Source: Gammaproteobacteria bacterium HGW-Gammaproteobacteria-11 (GTDB lineage Bacteria > Pseudomonadota > Gammaproteobacteria > Pseudomonadales > Pseudomonadaceae). Taken from it: a stretch of DNA of 64,000 nt. Location of the stretch: contig PGZJ01000006.1 in the NCBI GenBank assembly GCA_002840055.1, positions 78,431 through 142,430 on the forward strand, in the 5' to 3' direction. The position numbers and the translations under genes were made by a program. Below, piece by piece: positions 27,032 to 37,126 of the stretch; position 1 is the first letter of the stretch; each line of letters opens with the position of its first letter. A model generated the notes under the pieces. That model was not told the DNA's origin. It was given only the letters and a program-made list of their open reading frames with translations, and did not search any database.

Positions 27032-28435
27032 TCAGACGCTGTAGTACAGGTCGTATTCCAGCGGGTGCACAAAGGTGCGCACCTTGATTTCTTCAGCGGC
27101 TTTCAGCTCGATGTAGGCATCGATGAACTCATTGGTGAAGACGCCGCCCTTGGTCAGGAACTCGCGGTCTGCATCCAGTGATTCCAGAGCTTCCTTCAAG
27201 CTGCCACAGACCTGTGGGATCTGCTTGGATTCTTCCGGCGGCAGGTCATACAGGTTCTTGTCGGCTGCATCGCCAGGGTGAATCTTGTTCTGGATACCAT
27301 CCAGGCCGGCCATCAGCAGCGCTGCGAAGGCCAGGTAGGGGTTGGCAGCCGGATCAGGGAAGCGTGCTTCGATACGGCGGGCTTTCGGGCTGGAAACGTA
27401 AGGAATACGGATCGAAGCGGAACGGTTGCGGGCCGAGTAGGCCAGCATCACCGGGGCTTCAAAGCCGGGGACCAGACGCTTGTAGGAGTTGGTCGACGGG
27501 TTGGTAAAGCCGTTCAGAGCCTTGCCGTGCTTGATGATACCGCCGATGAAGTACAGGGCAGTGTCGGACAGGCCGGAGTAACCTTCGCCAGCAAAGGTGT
27601 TCTTGCCATCCTTGGAGATGGACATGTGAACGTGCATGCCGGAGCCGTTATCGCCATACAGCGGCTTGGGCATGAAGGTTGCGGTCTTGCCATAGGCATC
27701 GGCAACGTTGTGTACGCAGTACTTCAGGGTCTGAACTTCGTCAGCCTTGGCGGTCAGGGTGTTGAACAGCACACCGATTTCGTTCTGGCCGGCTGTTGCC
27801 ACTTCATGGTGGTGAACTTCAATGGTCAGGCCCATCTCTTCCATGGCATTACACATGGCAGTACGGATTTCGTGGTCGTGGTCGACCGGCGGAACGGGGA
27901 AATAGCCGCCCTTGACGCCTGGACGGTGACCTTTGTTGCCGCTTTCGAAGTCGGCGTCAGTGTTCCAGGAAGCCTGCTCAGAGAAGATCTTGAACATGGA
28001 GCCGGAAATGTCGGACTTGAATTTGACTTCATCGAATACGAAGAACTCGGGCTCGGGACCAACGAAAACGGTGTCGCCAATGCCGGTTGACTTCAGGTAT
28101 TCCTCAGCGCGCTTGGCGATGCCGCGCGGATCGCGCTCGTAGCCCTGCATGGTGGAGGGTTCGATAATGTCGCAAACGATGATCAGGGTGGGCTCTTCGG
28201 TGAAGGGGTCGAGAACCGCAGTGCTGTCGTCGGGCATCAGGATCATGTCGGAAGCTTCAATGCCTTTCCAGCCAGCGATCGACGAACCGTCGAACATCTT
28301 GCCTTCTTCAAAGAAGTCATCATTGACGTCACGGGCCGGCATGGTCACGTGCTGCTGCTTACCTTTGGTATCGGTGAAGCGCAGGTCAACCCACTTCACG
28401 TCAAACTCTTTGATCAATTGAATCGCTTTCGACAT
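27032..28435 (-). CDS. glnA: Glutamine synthetase type I
   Basis: 467 residues. ATP-dependent amidation of glutamate in the cytosol as a dodecamer. Family signatures include [16 protein letters not shown], the ATP region [16 protein letters not shown] and the adenylylation-site Tyr in [11 protein letters not shown], indicating a GSI-beta enzyme controlled by covalent modification. The ATG at 28435 follows GGAGGAAACC. Upstream are a sigma-54 promoter and NtrC boxes, so it belongs to the Ntr regulon. Confidence 0.97.
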   Translation of the reverse strand: MSKAIQLIKEFDVKWVDLRFTDTKGKQQHVTMPARDVNDDFFEEGKMFDGSSIAGWKGIEASDMILMPDDSTAVLDPFTEEPTLIIVCDIIEPSTMQGYERDPRGIAKRAEEYLKSTGIGDTVFVGPEPEFFVFDEVKFKSDISGSMFKIFSEQASWNTDADFESGNKGHRPGVKGGYFPVPPVDHDHEIRTAMCNAMEEMGLTIEVHHHEVATAGQNEIGVLFNTLTAKADEVQTLKYCVHNVADAYGKTATFMPKPLYGDNGSGMHVHMSISKDGKNTFAGEGYSGLSDTALYFIGGIIKHGKALNGFTNPSTNSYKRLVPGFEAPVMLAYSARNRSASIRIPYVSSPKARRIEARFPDPAANPYLAFAALLMAGLDGIQNKIHPGDAADKNLYDLPPEESKQIPQVCGSLKEALESLDADREFLTKGGVFTNEFIDAYIELKAAEEIKVRTFVHPLEYDLYYSV

Positions 28436-28530
28436 GGTTTCCTCCAGAAGGAATCGTTTGCCGGACATTGGGTCCGACGCTGCTAAATTCGAGCGGACCA
28501 GACTTGGATGTCCGCTTGCCTTACAAGTGA

Positions 28531-28545
28531 GCAAAAGCTGTGCCA
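28531..28545 (-). promoter_or_regulatory. Sigma-54 promoter of glnA
   Basis: The minus strand reads TGGCACAGCTTTTGC, a perfect -24 TGGCAC and -12 TTGC pair with correct spacing. Predicted start is about 85 bases upstream of the glnA ATG. Confidence 0.9.
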
Positions 28546-28619
28546 TTTCGGAGCATTTGCGCAAAGCCCCATGGCAAAGGGCTTTCAGCGAAAGGCTGGG
28601 GCAGATGCACCTGAATGAA

Positions 28620-28635
28620 GCACTGCATCGGTGCA
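28620..28635. promoter_or_regulatory. NtrC-like site upstream of glnA (proximal)
   Basis: GCACTGCATCGGTGCA contains TGCACC on the minus strand and an imperfect second half. It is about 75 bp upstream of the -24 element. Confidence 0.55.
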
Positions 28636-28650
28636 CTGATGCGTGATCTC

Positions 28651-28665
28651 GCACCATAATAGTGC
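28651..28665. promoter_or_regulatory. NtrC site upstream of glnA (distal)
   Basis: GCACCATAATAGTGC matches GCACCA-N3-TGGTGC with one mismatch. With the proximal site it makes a paired enhancer roughly 105 bp upstream of the -24 element. The surrounding 28436-28892 stretch between glnA and typA holds these sites, and a TATAAT at 28830-28835 that may serve typA; no gene is evident. Confidence 0.75.
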
Positions 28666-28892
28666 GAAGGCAGTTGCTTGGTTCGTCCCCACGCTGTGTG
28701 AGGCCGCCTATAATGCGCTGCTTTGTGACATCCTGCATCAACGGCGTGAAAAATGGCAGGGAGACAGGGTTTTAAAAGCGGAAAATCCCCGGCTGCGTAC
28801 AAAAAACATACACTGTCATCGTCATCTCTGTATAATCCCCACCTCTTTTTTCAGTTAGTCCGGCCGTTGTCGGGCAATCCAGGATGTCCATT

Positions 28893-30704
28893 GTGATCGA
28901 GAATCTCCGCAACATTGCCATTATCGCCCACGTTGACCACGGTAAAACTACCCTCGTCGACAAACTCTTGCGCCTGTCCGGCACCCTGGACCGCAAGGAA
29001 CTGGAAAGTGAGCGGGTGATGGACAGCAACGACCAGGAGAAGGAACGGGGCATTACCATCCTGGCCAAGAACACCGCACTGAAGTGGAATGGCTACGATA
29101 TCAACATCGTTGACACCCCCGGCCACGCCGATTTCGGTGGTGAAGTCGAGCGCGTCATGAGCATGGTTGACTCGGTACTTCTGGTGGTGGATGCCCAGGA
29201 TGGCCCGATGCCGCAAACCCGCTTCGTGACCCAGAAGGCGTTCAAGGCCGGTCTGCGTCCGATCGTGGTGATCAACAAGATCGACCGTCCCGGTGCTCGC
29301 CCTGACTGGGTTGTCGATCAGATCTTCGATCTGTTCGATAACCTCGGTGCCACCGAAGAGCAACTGGACTTCCCGATTGTCTATGCCAGCGCCCTGAACG
29401 GTATCGCCGGTATGGACCACGAAGCCATGGATGACCACATGGATGCCCTGTTCCAGGCCATCGTTGACCATGTGCCGGCGCCGGCAGTGGACTCTGAAGG
29501 TCCGTTCCAGATGCAGATTTCCCAGCTCGACTACAACAGCTTTCTGGGTGTCATCGGTATCGGTCGTATCGCCCGTGGCAAGGTCAAGACCAACACCCCG
29601 GTGATCGCCATTGGTGCTGACGGCAAGAAGCGTCAGGGCCGCATCCTGAAGATCATGGGTCACTCCGGTCTGCAGCGTGTCGAAGTCAACGAAGCCCAGG
29701 CTGGCGATATCGTCTGCGTCAGCGGTATGGACGAGCTGTATATCTCCGACACCCTGTGCGACATGAATAACGTTGAGGCCCTGCCGCCGCTGTCAGTCGA
29801 CGAGCCCACCGTATCCATGACCTTCCAGGTCAACGACTCACCTTTCTGCGGCAAGGAAGGCAAGTTCGTGACCAGCCGTAATATCAAGGAGCGTCTGGAA
29901 AAGGAGCTGCTGCACAACGTTGCTCTGCGCGTTGATGAGGGCGACTCGGCTGACAAGTTCAAGGTATCCGGCCGTGGCGAACTGCACCTGTCGGTACTGA
30001 TCGAAACCATGCGCCGTGAAGGCTTCGAACTGGCGGTAGGCCGTCCTGAAGTAGTGATCAAGGAAGTCAATGGCGAGAAGCAGGAACCCTACGAGAACGT
30101 CATCATCGACATCGAGGAAACCCACCAGGGTGCCCTGATGGAGCAGATGGGTCTGCGCAAGGGTGATCTGACCAACATGGTCCCGGATGGCAAGGGTCGT
30201 ATCCGTCTGGAGTACACCATTCCGGCACGTGGACTGATTGGCTTCCGTAACAGCTTCCTGACCATGACCTCCGGCTCCGGCATCATGACCAGTACCTTCA
30301 GTCACTATGGTTCGATCAAGCTCGGTGAAGTGGGCCAGCGCCAGAACGGTGTGCTGGTCTCCATGGCCACCGGCAAGGCACTGACCTACTCGCTGGAAAC
30401 CCTGCAGAGCCGCGGCAAGCTGTTCCTGGAGCCAGGTCAGGAGGTCTATGAAGGCCAGCTGGCTGGTATCCATGCCCGCGACAACGATCTGGTCATCAAC
30501 CCGACCAAGGGCAAGAAGCTTGATAACATGCGCGCCTCCGGCAAGGACGAAGTCATTGCCCTGGTACCGCCGATCAAGTTCACCCTGGAGCAGGCACTGG
30601 AGTTTATCGACGACGACGAACTGGTTGAAGTTACGCCCAAGTCCATTCGTCTGCGCAAGAAAGTCCTCAACGAGAACGAGCGCAAGCGCGCCAGCAAGGG
30701 CTAA
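28893..30704 (+). CDS. typA: Ribosome-associated GTPase TypA/BipA
   Basis: 603 residues: translational GTPase with G1 [15 protein letters not shown], switch [10 protein letters not shown]3 [13 protein letters not shown] and G4 NKIDRPG, followed by EF-G-like domains III and V and the TypA-specific C-terminal domain. It supports 50S assembly at low temperature and stress responses. GTG 28893 lies eight bases after AGGA and gives the family start [11 protein letters not shown]; an ATG three codons upstream (28884) overlaps that site. Confidence 0.95.
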   Translation: MIENLRNIAIIAHVDHGKTTLVDKLLRLSGTLDRKELESERVMDSNDQEKERGITILAKNTALKWNGYDINIVDTPGHADFGGEVERVMSMVDSVLLVVDAQDGPMPQTRFVTQKAFKAGLRPIVVINKIDRPGARPDWVVDQIFDLFDNLGATEEQLDFPIVYASALNGIAGMDHEAMDDHMDALFQAIVDHVPAPAVDSEGPFQMQISQLDYNSFLGVIGIGRIARGKVKTNTPVIAIGADGKKRQGRILKIMGHSGLQRVEVNEAQAGDIVCVSGMDELYISDTLCDMNNVEALPPLSVDEPTVSMTFQVNDSPFCGKEGKFVTSRNIKERLEKELLHNVALRVDEGDSADKFKVSGRGELHLSVLIETMRREGFELAVGRPEVVIKEVNGEKQEPYENVIIDIEETHQGALMEQMGLRKGDLTNMVPDGKGRIRLEYTIPARGLIGFRNSFLTMTSGSGIMTSTFSHYGSIKLGEVGQRQNGVLVSMATGKALTYSLETLQSRGKLFLEPGQEVYEGQLAGIHARDNDLVINPTKGKKLDNMRASGKDEVIALVPPIKFTLEQALEFIDDDELVEVTPKSIRLRKKVLNENERKRASKG

Positions 30705-30766
30705 GCCCGGTTGTCGTGATCCGGCCTGCCTGCAGGTTGGGTTATCGAATCTCGATTGACATGAAG

Positions 30767-30796
30767 CCCCGCCGGTTTGCGCCAGCGGGGTTTTTT
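30767..30796 (+). terminator. Rho-independent terminator of typA
   Basis: Stem CCCCGC / GCGGGG, further closable by CGG/CCA-like pairs, with a TTTGCG loop and six Ts. It separates typA from the pilin-associated pair. Confidence 0.9.
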
Positions 30797-30918
30797 GTGG
30801 CTGACTATCGCGGATAGGGAGTGACACCAGCTTCTGGCAGTCTCCTGTGCTTGTCAGCGGCATTATCGTCCCCTAGTATCAGCACCCAATTGCCTGTATC
30901 CATGGAAGGACGATCTGA

Positions 30919-31755
30919 ATGTCATGGGACTCTTTTGCCTACCTGTGTCGCCGCGCTGCCCACGAACTGGGTGACGCAGAGCCGCTTTCTGCCTGTTTCC
31001 AGCGCCTCTCGCAAGCACCCTCCGCCAGACTCTATGGTGCCCCTCCAGTTGCCGACTCGCTGACGGCAGACCTGCTTGCCCGGCTTGTGGCTGAGCCGGA
31101 CCGGGACAAGGCCCTCATCGCCCTGCGGGCCTATGCCGGCATGGGTCAGCTGAGTCTGGTGGACCGGGCCATGCAGTTCAAACGGGTGCTGATCTATCTG
31201 GGTTTTGTCGCTGTGATCTTTTTCTTCATGAGCGCGATTTACCAGATCAAGGTATTGCCGACCTTTATTGAAACCTTCAAGGCCTTTGATGTGCCCTTGC
31301 CCGCCAGTGTGTTCTTTCTGCATGAGTACTGGCACGTGTTTTCCCTGAGTGTGCTGCTGTTATTGCTGCTGGCGCTGGTGATCGGTTTGTCCCTGCGCAG
31401 GTTGATGCGCTTGCCGATGGTGGCTGACAGAAAGTTGCCCCTGGGCTTTCTTCTCTTGCCTGGCATCAAGCGTGCGTACCTGTCCTTGCAGGACATTCTG
31501 ACTTTTCCTTTGCGCCCGTCGCTGGACAGCAGCAGTGTCATCGACACGCACCTGGCCGATATTCAACGCAGTGGTCTGGATCTGGGGCGTGAAATGCAGA
31601 TCATGTCGGGCATTGCCCTGCAGGAACTGGTTCAACAGTGTGAGCGGCAGATGCGCGTCATCTCAGTAGCTGTTGCTCTGCTGGTGGTTGCCAATGTGCT
31701 GTTTTTCATCAACAGCGCCTATTCACCGATTTTCATGTTAGGAGAGGTGGTATGA
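30919..31755 (+). CDS. Half-length GspF/PilC-like inner-membrane protein
   Basis: 278 residues. A soluble N-terminal region is followed by membrane helices near 88-108, 136-156 and 243-265. LPTFIETFKAFDVPLPASV between helices 1 and 2 closely resembles the GspF/PilC segment after the first helix. True PilC/GspF proteins have two such domains in about 400 residues; here only one is recognisable. Its stop overlaps the start of a type IV pilin gene (ATGA), so a role in assembling or anchoring that pilin is inferred. The assignment is tentative. Confidence 0.55.
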   Translation: MSWDSFAYLCRRAAHELGDAEPLSACFQRLSQAPSARLYGAPPVADSLTADLLARLVAEPDRDKALIALRAYAGMGQLSLVDRAMQFKRVLIYLGFVAVIFFFMSAIYQIKVLPTFIETFKAFDVPLPASVFFLHEYWHVFSLSVLLLLLLALVIGLSLRRLMRLPMVADRKLPLGFLLLPGIKRAYLSLQDILTFPLRPSLDSSSVIDTHLADIQRSGLDLGREMQIMSGIALQELVQQCERQMRVISVAVALLVVANVLFFINSAYSPIFMLGEVV

Positions 31756-32237
31756 GCAGGATACGCGGCTTTACCCTGATAGAACTGATGGTCGTGGTGT
31801 CGATAATCGGAATTTTGGCGGCCATATCCTTGCCGGCCTACCAGGTTTATATTCAGCGTAGCGAAGTCACTGAGGCCTTCAGCATGGCCAGCGGCGTGCG
31901 CTCCAAGGTCAATACGCATTATGAAGAGCATCTGGATTTTCCTGCGAGTAATGCCGCAGCAGGTCTACCGATGCCGTCGCAGCTGATCGGTAATCGTATT
32001 ACCGGCGTGGTACTGGAGCAGGGCGCCATCCATGTCACCATGGGCAACAAGGCTTCAACTGCACTCCAGGGCAAGACCTTGAGCTTTCGTCCGGCGGTGG
32101 TCATTGGTAGTCCGACCAGCCCGATTTCCTGGTTATGCGGTTATGATGAGGCCGTAGAAGGCATGCAGGCGATTGGTGAAAATCGCACCGACCTGGAGTC
32201 CGAGTTTCTGCCCGCCATTTGCCGACAACGCGGCTAG
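31752..32237 (+). CDS. Type IV pilin (accessory or alternative major pilin)
   Basis: 161 residues. The class IVa prepilin signature RG-FTLIELMVVVSIIGILA is complete, with a six-residue leader and Glu5 of the mature chain, so it should be processed by PilD. The globular domain ends with two cysteines (about 129 and 157) that can form the D-loop disulfide of PilA-type pilins. The ATG overlaps the preceding stop by four bases. This is not next to pilB-pilC-pilD; whether it is the main PilA or an extra pilin cannot be told from this window. Confidence 0.85.
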   Translation: MSRIRGFTLIELMVVVSIIGILAAISLPAYQVYIQRSEVTEAFSMASGVRSKVNTHYEEHLDFPASNAAAGLPMPSQLIGNRITGVVLEQGAIHVTMGNKASTALQGKTLSFRPAVVIGSPTSPISWLCGYDEAVEGMQAIGENRTDLESEFLPAICRQRG

Positions 32238-32568
32238 TCCGGCTGCCCCTCAACAGGGGAGAGCATGACCTCCACCCTTGATTGCCCTGCGCAAGCGATT
32301 ATCTTCAGGCTTGCGCAGGTCCATGTCTGACTGCCTCATCCCTCTTTTGATTCATCCCATGCCCGTTGCATAGCGGTCTCATTGCCGAGAGTAATCCACG
32401 CCTGAGATCCAGATTGCCATCCGCAATACAAATATCGCCCGAACGGGGTATGGGACGAAATGTCTCGATTGGTTCTAATGATCTCGCGCGCAATATTGCT
32501 CATTTCGAGGCACTAATTGAAAGCGCAGCAATATGCAAAAACAACTACAAGATGAAATTGGAGCTCTT
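32238..32568. other. Non-coding stretch upstream of the polyester hydrolase
   Basis: 331 bp with no convincing gene on either strand. I see no strong terminator after the pilin and no confident promoter; short open frames here lack ribosome-binding sites. Confidence 0.5.
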
Positions 32569-33495
32569 ATGAAAGCCAACCTAATCAGCAGATCATTGTT
32601 TTCTGCCCTTGCCGTAGGTGCCCTGGCGCTGTCAGCCTCGGTTATGGCGTCCAACCCCACTCCGCCACCCACCAATCCTGATCCGGGCAACAGCGAGTAT
32701 CAGCGCGGACCTAATCCTACCCTGTCCTTTGTTGAAGGCTCTCGCGGCCAGCACAGCGTGTCGACACGCAGTGTCTCGGGTCTGGTGAGCGGTTTTGGTG
32801 GCGGCACAATCCACTATCCGAACAACACCACAGGCACCATGGCTGCGGTCGTTGTTATTCCGGGTTTTGTCTCGGCCGAGTCGTCCATCGACTGGTGGGG
32901 CCCCAAGCTGGCGTCCTATGGTTTCGTGGTCATGACCATCGACACCAACAGTGGCTTTGATCAACCGCCGAGCCGTGCACGTCAGATCAACAGCGCACTG
33001 GATTATCTGGTCAGCCAGAACAGCGCCAGCGGTAGCCCGGTACGCGGCATGATTGATACCAGCCGTCTGGGTGTGATTGGTTGGTCCATGGGTGGTGGTG
33101 GCACTATTCGTGTTGCCGGTGAGGGCCGCATCAAGGCCGCTATTCCGTTGGCACCCTGGGATACCTCCTCCTACTATTCGCGTCGCGTATCAGCACCGAC
33201 CCTGATTATCGCCTGTGAGTCCGACGTCATTGCGCCTGTGCGCAATCACGCGTCACCCTTCTACAACAACATTCCGAACAGCATCGAGAAGGCCTTTGTC
33301 GAACTGGACGGCGGTAGCCACTACTGCGGTAATGGTGGTGGTTTTGGCGCTTACGATGCTGAGCTGGGTCGTTTCGGCGTATCCTGGATGAAGCGCTTCC
33401 TGGATGAGGATACCCGTTACAGCCAGTTCCTCTGTGGTCCGAACCACGCATCGGATCGTGATATTTCCGAGTACCGCGGTAACTGCCCTTACTAA
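32569..33495 (+). CDS. Secreted polyester hydrolase (cutinase/PETase-like, type IIa)
   Basis: 308 residues with a Sec signal peptide (about 1-27). An alpha/beta hydrolase with nucleophile Ser173 in GWSMGGGG, acid Asp219 (ACESDVIAP) and His251 ([10 protein letters not shown]). Cysteines near the triad (C215/C253 region) and at the C-terminus (C295/C306 region) fit the two disulfides of type II PET hydrolases. The chain, including [20 protein letters not shown] and the ending YRGNCPY, closely resembles Halopseudomonas aestusnigri PE-H as I remember it, whose triad is shifted by two positions. Polyester cleavage is inferred, not shown. ATG 32569 follows GGAG; monocistronic with its own terminator. 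Confidence 0.88.
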   Translation: MKANLISRSLFSALAVGALALSASVMASNPTPPPTNPDPGNSEYQRGPNPTLSFVEGSRGQHSVSTRSVSGLVSGFGGGTIHYPNNTTGTMAAVVVIPGFVSAESSIDWWGPKLASYGFVVMTIDTNSGFDQPPSRARQINSALDYLVSQNSASGSPVRGMIDTSRLGVIGWSMGGGGTIRVAGEGRIKAAIPLAPWDTSSYYSRRVSAPTLIIACESDVIAPVRNHASPFYNNIPNSIEKAFVELDGGSHYCGNGGGFGAYDAELGRFGVSWMKRFLDEDTRYSQFLCGPNHASDRDISEYRGNCPY

Positions 33496-33544
33496 CAGGG
33501 CGACAGGGCGCCGGCTGACACCGGTGCCTTGAATCGCAGGTAAT

Positions 33545-33580
33545 AAAAAACCCGCTACGTTCAACGCAGCGGGTTTTTTA
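33545..33580. terminator. Bidirectional terminator between the hydrolase and DUF805 genes
   Basis: AAAAAACCCGCT and AGCGGGTTTTTT are perfect complements around a short loop. The A- and T-runs serve both converging genes. Confidence 0.9.
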
Positions 33581-33605
33581 TTCTAACGCTGAAACCCTGT
33601 TCGAC

Positions 33606-33959
33606 TCAGAGAGCGCCGGCCTTGGGGTTCGGTCCATATTGGTTGTCTTCTGGCTGAGTATCCGACACCAGGAAGACAATCAGCACAATGGCGCCAATCA
33701 GCGGGATAATCGCAATCAACTGCCACCAGCCGGAACGGTTGGTGTCATGCAGACGGCGGGCAGCGATGGCGATACTGGGGATCAGCAGAGCCAGAGCAAA
33801 GAGCGCGGTCAGCAGGTTCATGCCGATGATGTAATCAATAACGCCCAGACCAATGTAGATCAGGATGTAAAACAGAGTGTACATCCAGTATTGCGTGCGG
33901 GTGGCTCGCCCTGTGAAGTCAGCATAATGCAGCTTGATTGCGTTGACGAAGTGCTCCAT
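33606..33959 (-). CDS. DUF805 family membrane protein
   Basis: 117 residues. It has the DUF805 hallmarks: an early aromatic segment FTGRATRTQYW, several membrane helices, and the conserved ARRLHDTNRSGWWQL motif before the last helix. Function of the family is unknown. AAGGAG precedes the start; the gene converges on the polyester hydrolase. Confidence 0.85.
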   Translation of the reverse strand: MEHFVNAIKLHYADFTGRATRTQYWMYTLFYILIYIGLGVIDYIIGMNLLTALFALALLIPSIAIAARRLHDTNRSGWWQLIAIIPLIGAIVLIVFLVSDTQPEDNQYGPNPKAGAL

Positions 33960-34115
33960 GCAACTCTCCTTGTGAGTTGTTTTTTAGTATTAAGAGAACG
34001 TAAGCGTCCTGTTCCCCGTTTCAAAATGTAACGTGTAATGCCCTCGAAGGGAATGCCGTTCTGGCATCTCCTTAATATTAAAAGAAAACGCTGCGTGTAA
34101 GAGGCCCGGGCGCGC

Positions 34116-34496
34116 TCACTGTCTGCGACCTGACCTGATGAACAAATAGCCAGCCAGCGCCCCGGCAGCGGCGATAGCCATGCCTGCAATCGCAGCCAAA
34201 ACCAATGCCAGGGGCCAGAGGTTGTGTCGAGTTGGATGGAACAGGGTTTCAACCAGGACACGCGCCATATAGCAGGCTGCAGGGGATAAACCGGACAGCA
34301 GTATTGCCTTGAACACAGGCCCTTTGCCGCTGCCGGTAAACCACGCGGCTGTTGCAAAAACCACCAGACTACCGAACAGGCCGAAACTATTCGGGATGTT
34401 GGCTTGCGCGTAGGGGGTGGTCCACATGGTCAGGCCAACGGCCAGAAAGGGAATGGCAAAAGTAGCAACCTTTGCCTGGGAAGGGGTCAGGGGCAT
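34116..34496 (-). CDS. Hypothetical four-helix membrane protein
   Basis: 126 residues with about four hydrophobic helices (near 10-25, 37-54, 64-82, 97-118) and a short basic C-terminus. I do not recognise the family. GGAGG lies directly upstream of the start, and codon use matches its neighbours, so it is very likely a real gene. Confidence 0.65.
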   Translation of the reverse strand: MPLTPSQAKVATFAIPFLAVGLTMWTTPYAQANIPNSFGLFGSLVVFATAAWFTGSGKGPVFKAILLSGLSPAACYMARVLVETLFHPTRHNLWPLALVLAAIAGMAIAAAGALAGYLFIRSGRRQ

Positions 34497-34548
34497 GGCG
34501 TTCCTCCATAGACCTTTTGAGCATAGCGCAACAGAGACTGTCTGCTAT

Positions 34549-34944
34549 TCAGACGGCCGGCCGATAAGGGCAGAAGCCTGGACGCGGTCCGACCTGTGGG
34601 TGGTTGCGGCAGGTATCCGGGCGCCGGGCATAGACAGTGCAGCGCCTGCTGACCGGGTCCAGATACAGGCAGTCATTGTTGGCCATACGGCTCAGGGTGA
34701 AGACCTCTGTGCCGTGGTTGAAGCGCTCCACCTCGCCGCTCTTTTGCAAGCGCCGGGCAATCAGCCTGAGCGGCTCAGCGCGTTCGAACTCGTCAACCAG
34801 GCCCAGGCGGATCAAATCGTTCAGGCGTACTTCCACCGGCAGGGTGCAGCAACTCGCATGGCAGCTGTCGCACAGGCCCTTGCGGTAGCGTTGCCAGGTG
34901 TCGGTGCGGTCAATATCGGCGGCTTTGATCAGAGGTGGTTTCAT
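34549..34944 (-). CDS. YkgJ-family cysteine cluster protein
   Basis: 131 residues rich in cysteines arranged as CDSCHASCC near the N-terminus, RCTVYARRPDTCRNHP in the C-terminal third, and a final FCPYR. This pattern is the YkgJ/UPF0153 metal-binding cluster, probably zinc or Fe-S. Function unknown. The start MKPPLIKAADIDR at 34944 is chosen over an upstream ATG at 35052 because it matches Pseudomonas homologues; the intervening region faces the pectate lyase promoter. Confidence 0.8.
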   Translation of the reverse strand: MKPPLIKAADIDRTDTWQRYRKGLCDSCHASCCTLPVEVRLNDLIRLGLVDEFERAEPLRLIARRLQKSGEVERFNHGTEVFTLSRMANNDCLYLDPVSRRCTVYARRPDTCRNHPQVGPRPGFCPYRPAV

Positions 34945-35172
34945 GCTCGCAACCCAGGGTGATCGAGATCGCATGATAATCGATGAACGAGGCTGCATGC
35001 AGGGGATAACGCACAAATGGGTGACTGTGCAGGGCTGTCCGGTCACGCACAATGGTCAGGCGTTAGTGCGCTGTTGTTGGTGATCTGCCATGCGCTGCAA
35101 AAACCGGATCCGGTTCAGGCAGTGTCTGGACTCATGATCCCTTGATGACCAACAACAACGAGGACCTCGTCC

Positions 35173-36297
<1,125 letters not shown>

Positions 36298-36306
36298 GTC
36301 TCCGGA

Positions 36307-36975
36307 CTACTCTGGCTGCTGCGACTTGCGCAGCCAGAGCTGCTTGACCAATGCCCCCAGAATCATCAGTCCAGCGAATATGAACAGCGGCAACATGGCG
36401 TAGACGCTCAGCGCCTGTTCCGCCTGGTTGGCCGAGACCATGCCATGTACCGCATGGGTATACAGGCCCCACTTGATGCCCAGACCCAGTAGCGCAGCCA
36501 GGCTGAAGGACAGCAGCGGCAGATGCAGCACACCGCCAGCCAGGTTGATAAAGGCATGTGGAAAACCGGGCAGGATGCGCAGTGCGCACTGCGTGAGAAA
36601 GTCACTGCGCTTGCCCAGCAGGCGCAATATCTGTCGTGCGTATTTGTCCGGCCGCCAGGTGTCACCCAGCCTCTTGCCGACGCGATAGGCACCCAATGCA
36701 CCGCCGATGCTACCGACCAACAGCATGCTGGTGCTTAGCCAAGGCACATGAAAGGGGGCGATGATCCAGAACAGCAGGCTGCCAGGCAGGCCAAAGCTCA
36801 TCATCACGGCCATTAACACCACGATGCCAACGATAGCCAGTGGGTGTCCAGCCAGTTTTGCACCCCACTGCCATAAATCGCCTACGCTGATGGGTAGCAG
36901 AGCGGCAATCAGTAGCAACAGGGCAAAGCCGATCAGAATCAGCATGGGCAGGCGCGGGTGGCTATATCTGAACAT
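36307..36975 (-). CDS. DedA/VTT-domain membrane protein
   Basis: 222 residues with about five membrane helices. The central FGLPGSLLFWIIAP... GALGAYRVGKRLG and RILPGFPHAFINLAGG regions match the VTT (SNARE-associated) domain, whose re-entrant loops are typical of DedA and TVP38 lipid scramblase/transport relatives. ATG 36975 follows AGGG; a longer in-frame start at 37044 adds cysteine-rich residues unlike the family. Substrate unknown. Confidence 0.82.
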   Translation of the reverse strand: MFRYSHPRLPMLILIGFALLLLIAALLPISVGDLWQWGAKLAGHPLAIVGIVVLMAVMMSFGLPGSLLFWIIAPFHVPWLSTSMLLVGSIGGALGAYRVGKRLGDTWRPDKYARQILRLLGKRSDFLTQCALRILPGFPHAFINLAGGVLHLPLLSFSLAALLGLGIKWGLYTHAVHGMVSANQAEQALSVYAMLPLFIFAGLMILGALVKQLWLRKSQQPE

Positions 36976-37126
36976 GTTGAATGCCCTGATGGGATCGGGT
37001 ACTGATGGTGACAAGCAACCCTGGTAAAAGCAACAGCGCGACACCTGGCGTAACCCCTATGCAGTGGGTTGAACGCAGTGCTTGGTTGGGTGTCTGAGAT
37101 GGAGCTTAATCTGACGGAGAAAGACC

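Noticed and set aside
30838..30860. Sigma-54 promoter before the GspF-like/pilin pair (TGGCAG...TGTGC)
   Set aside because: The GG-GC spacing is one base too long and the -24 element is imperfect.
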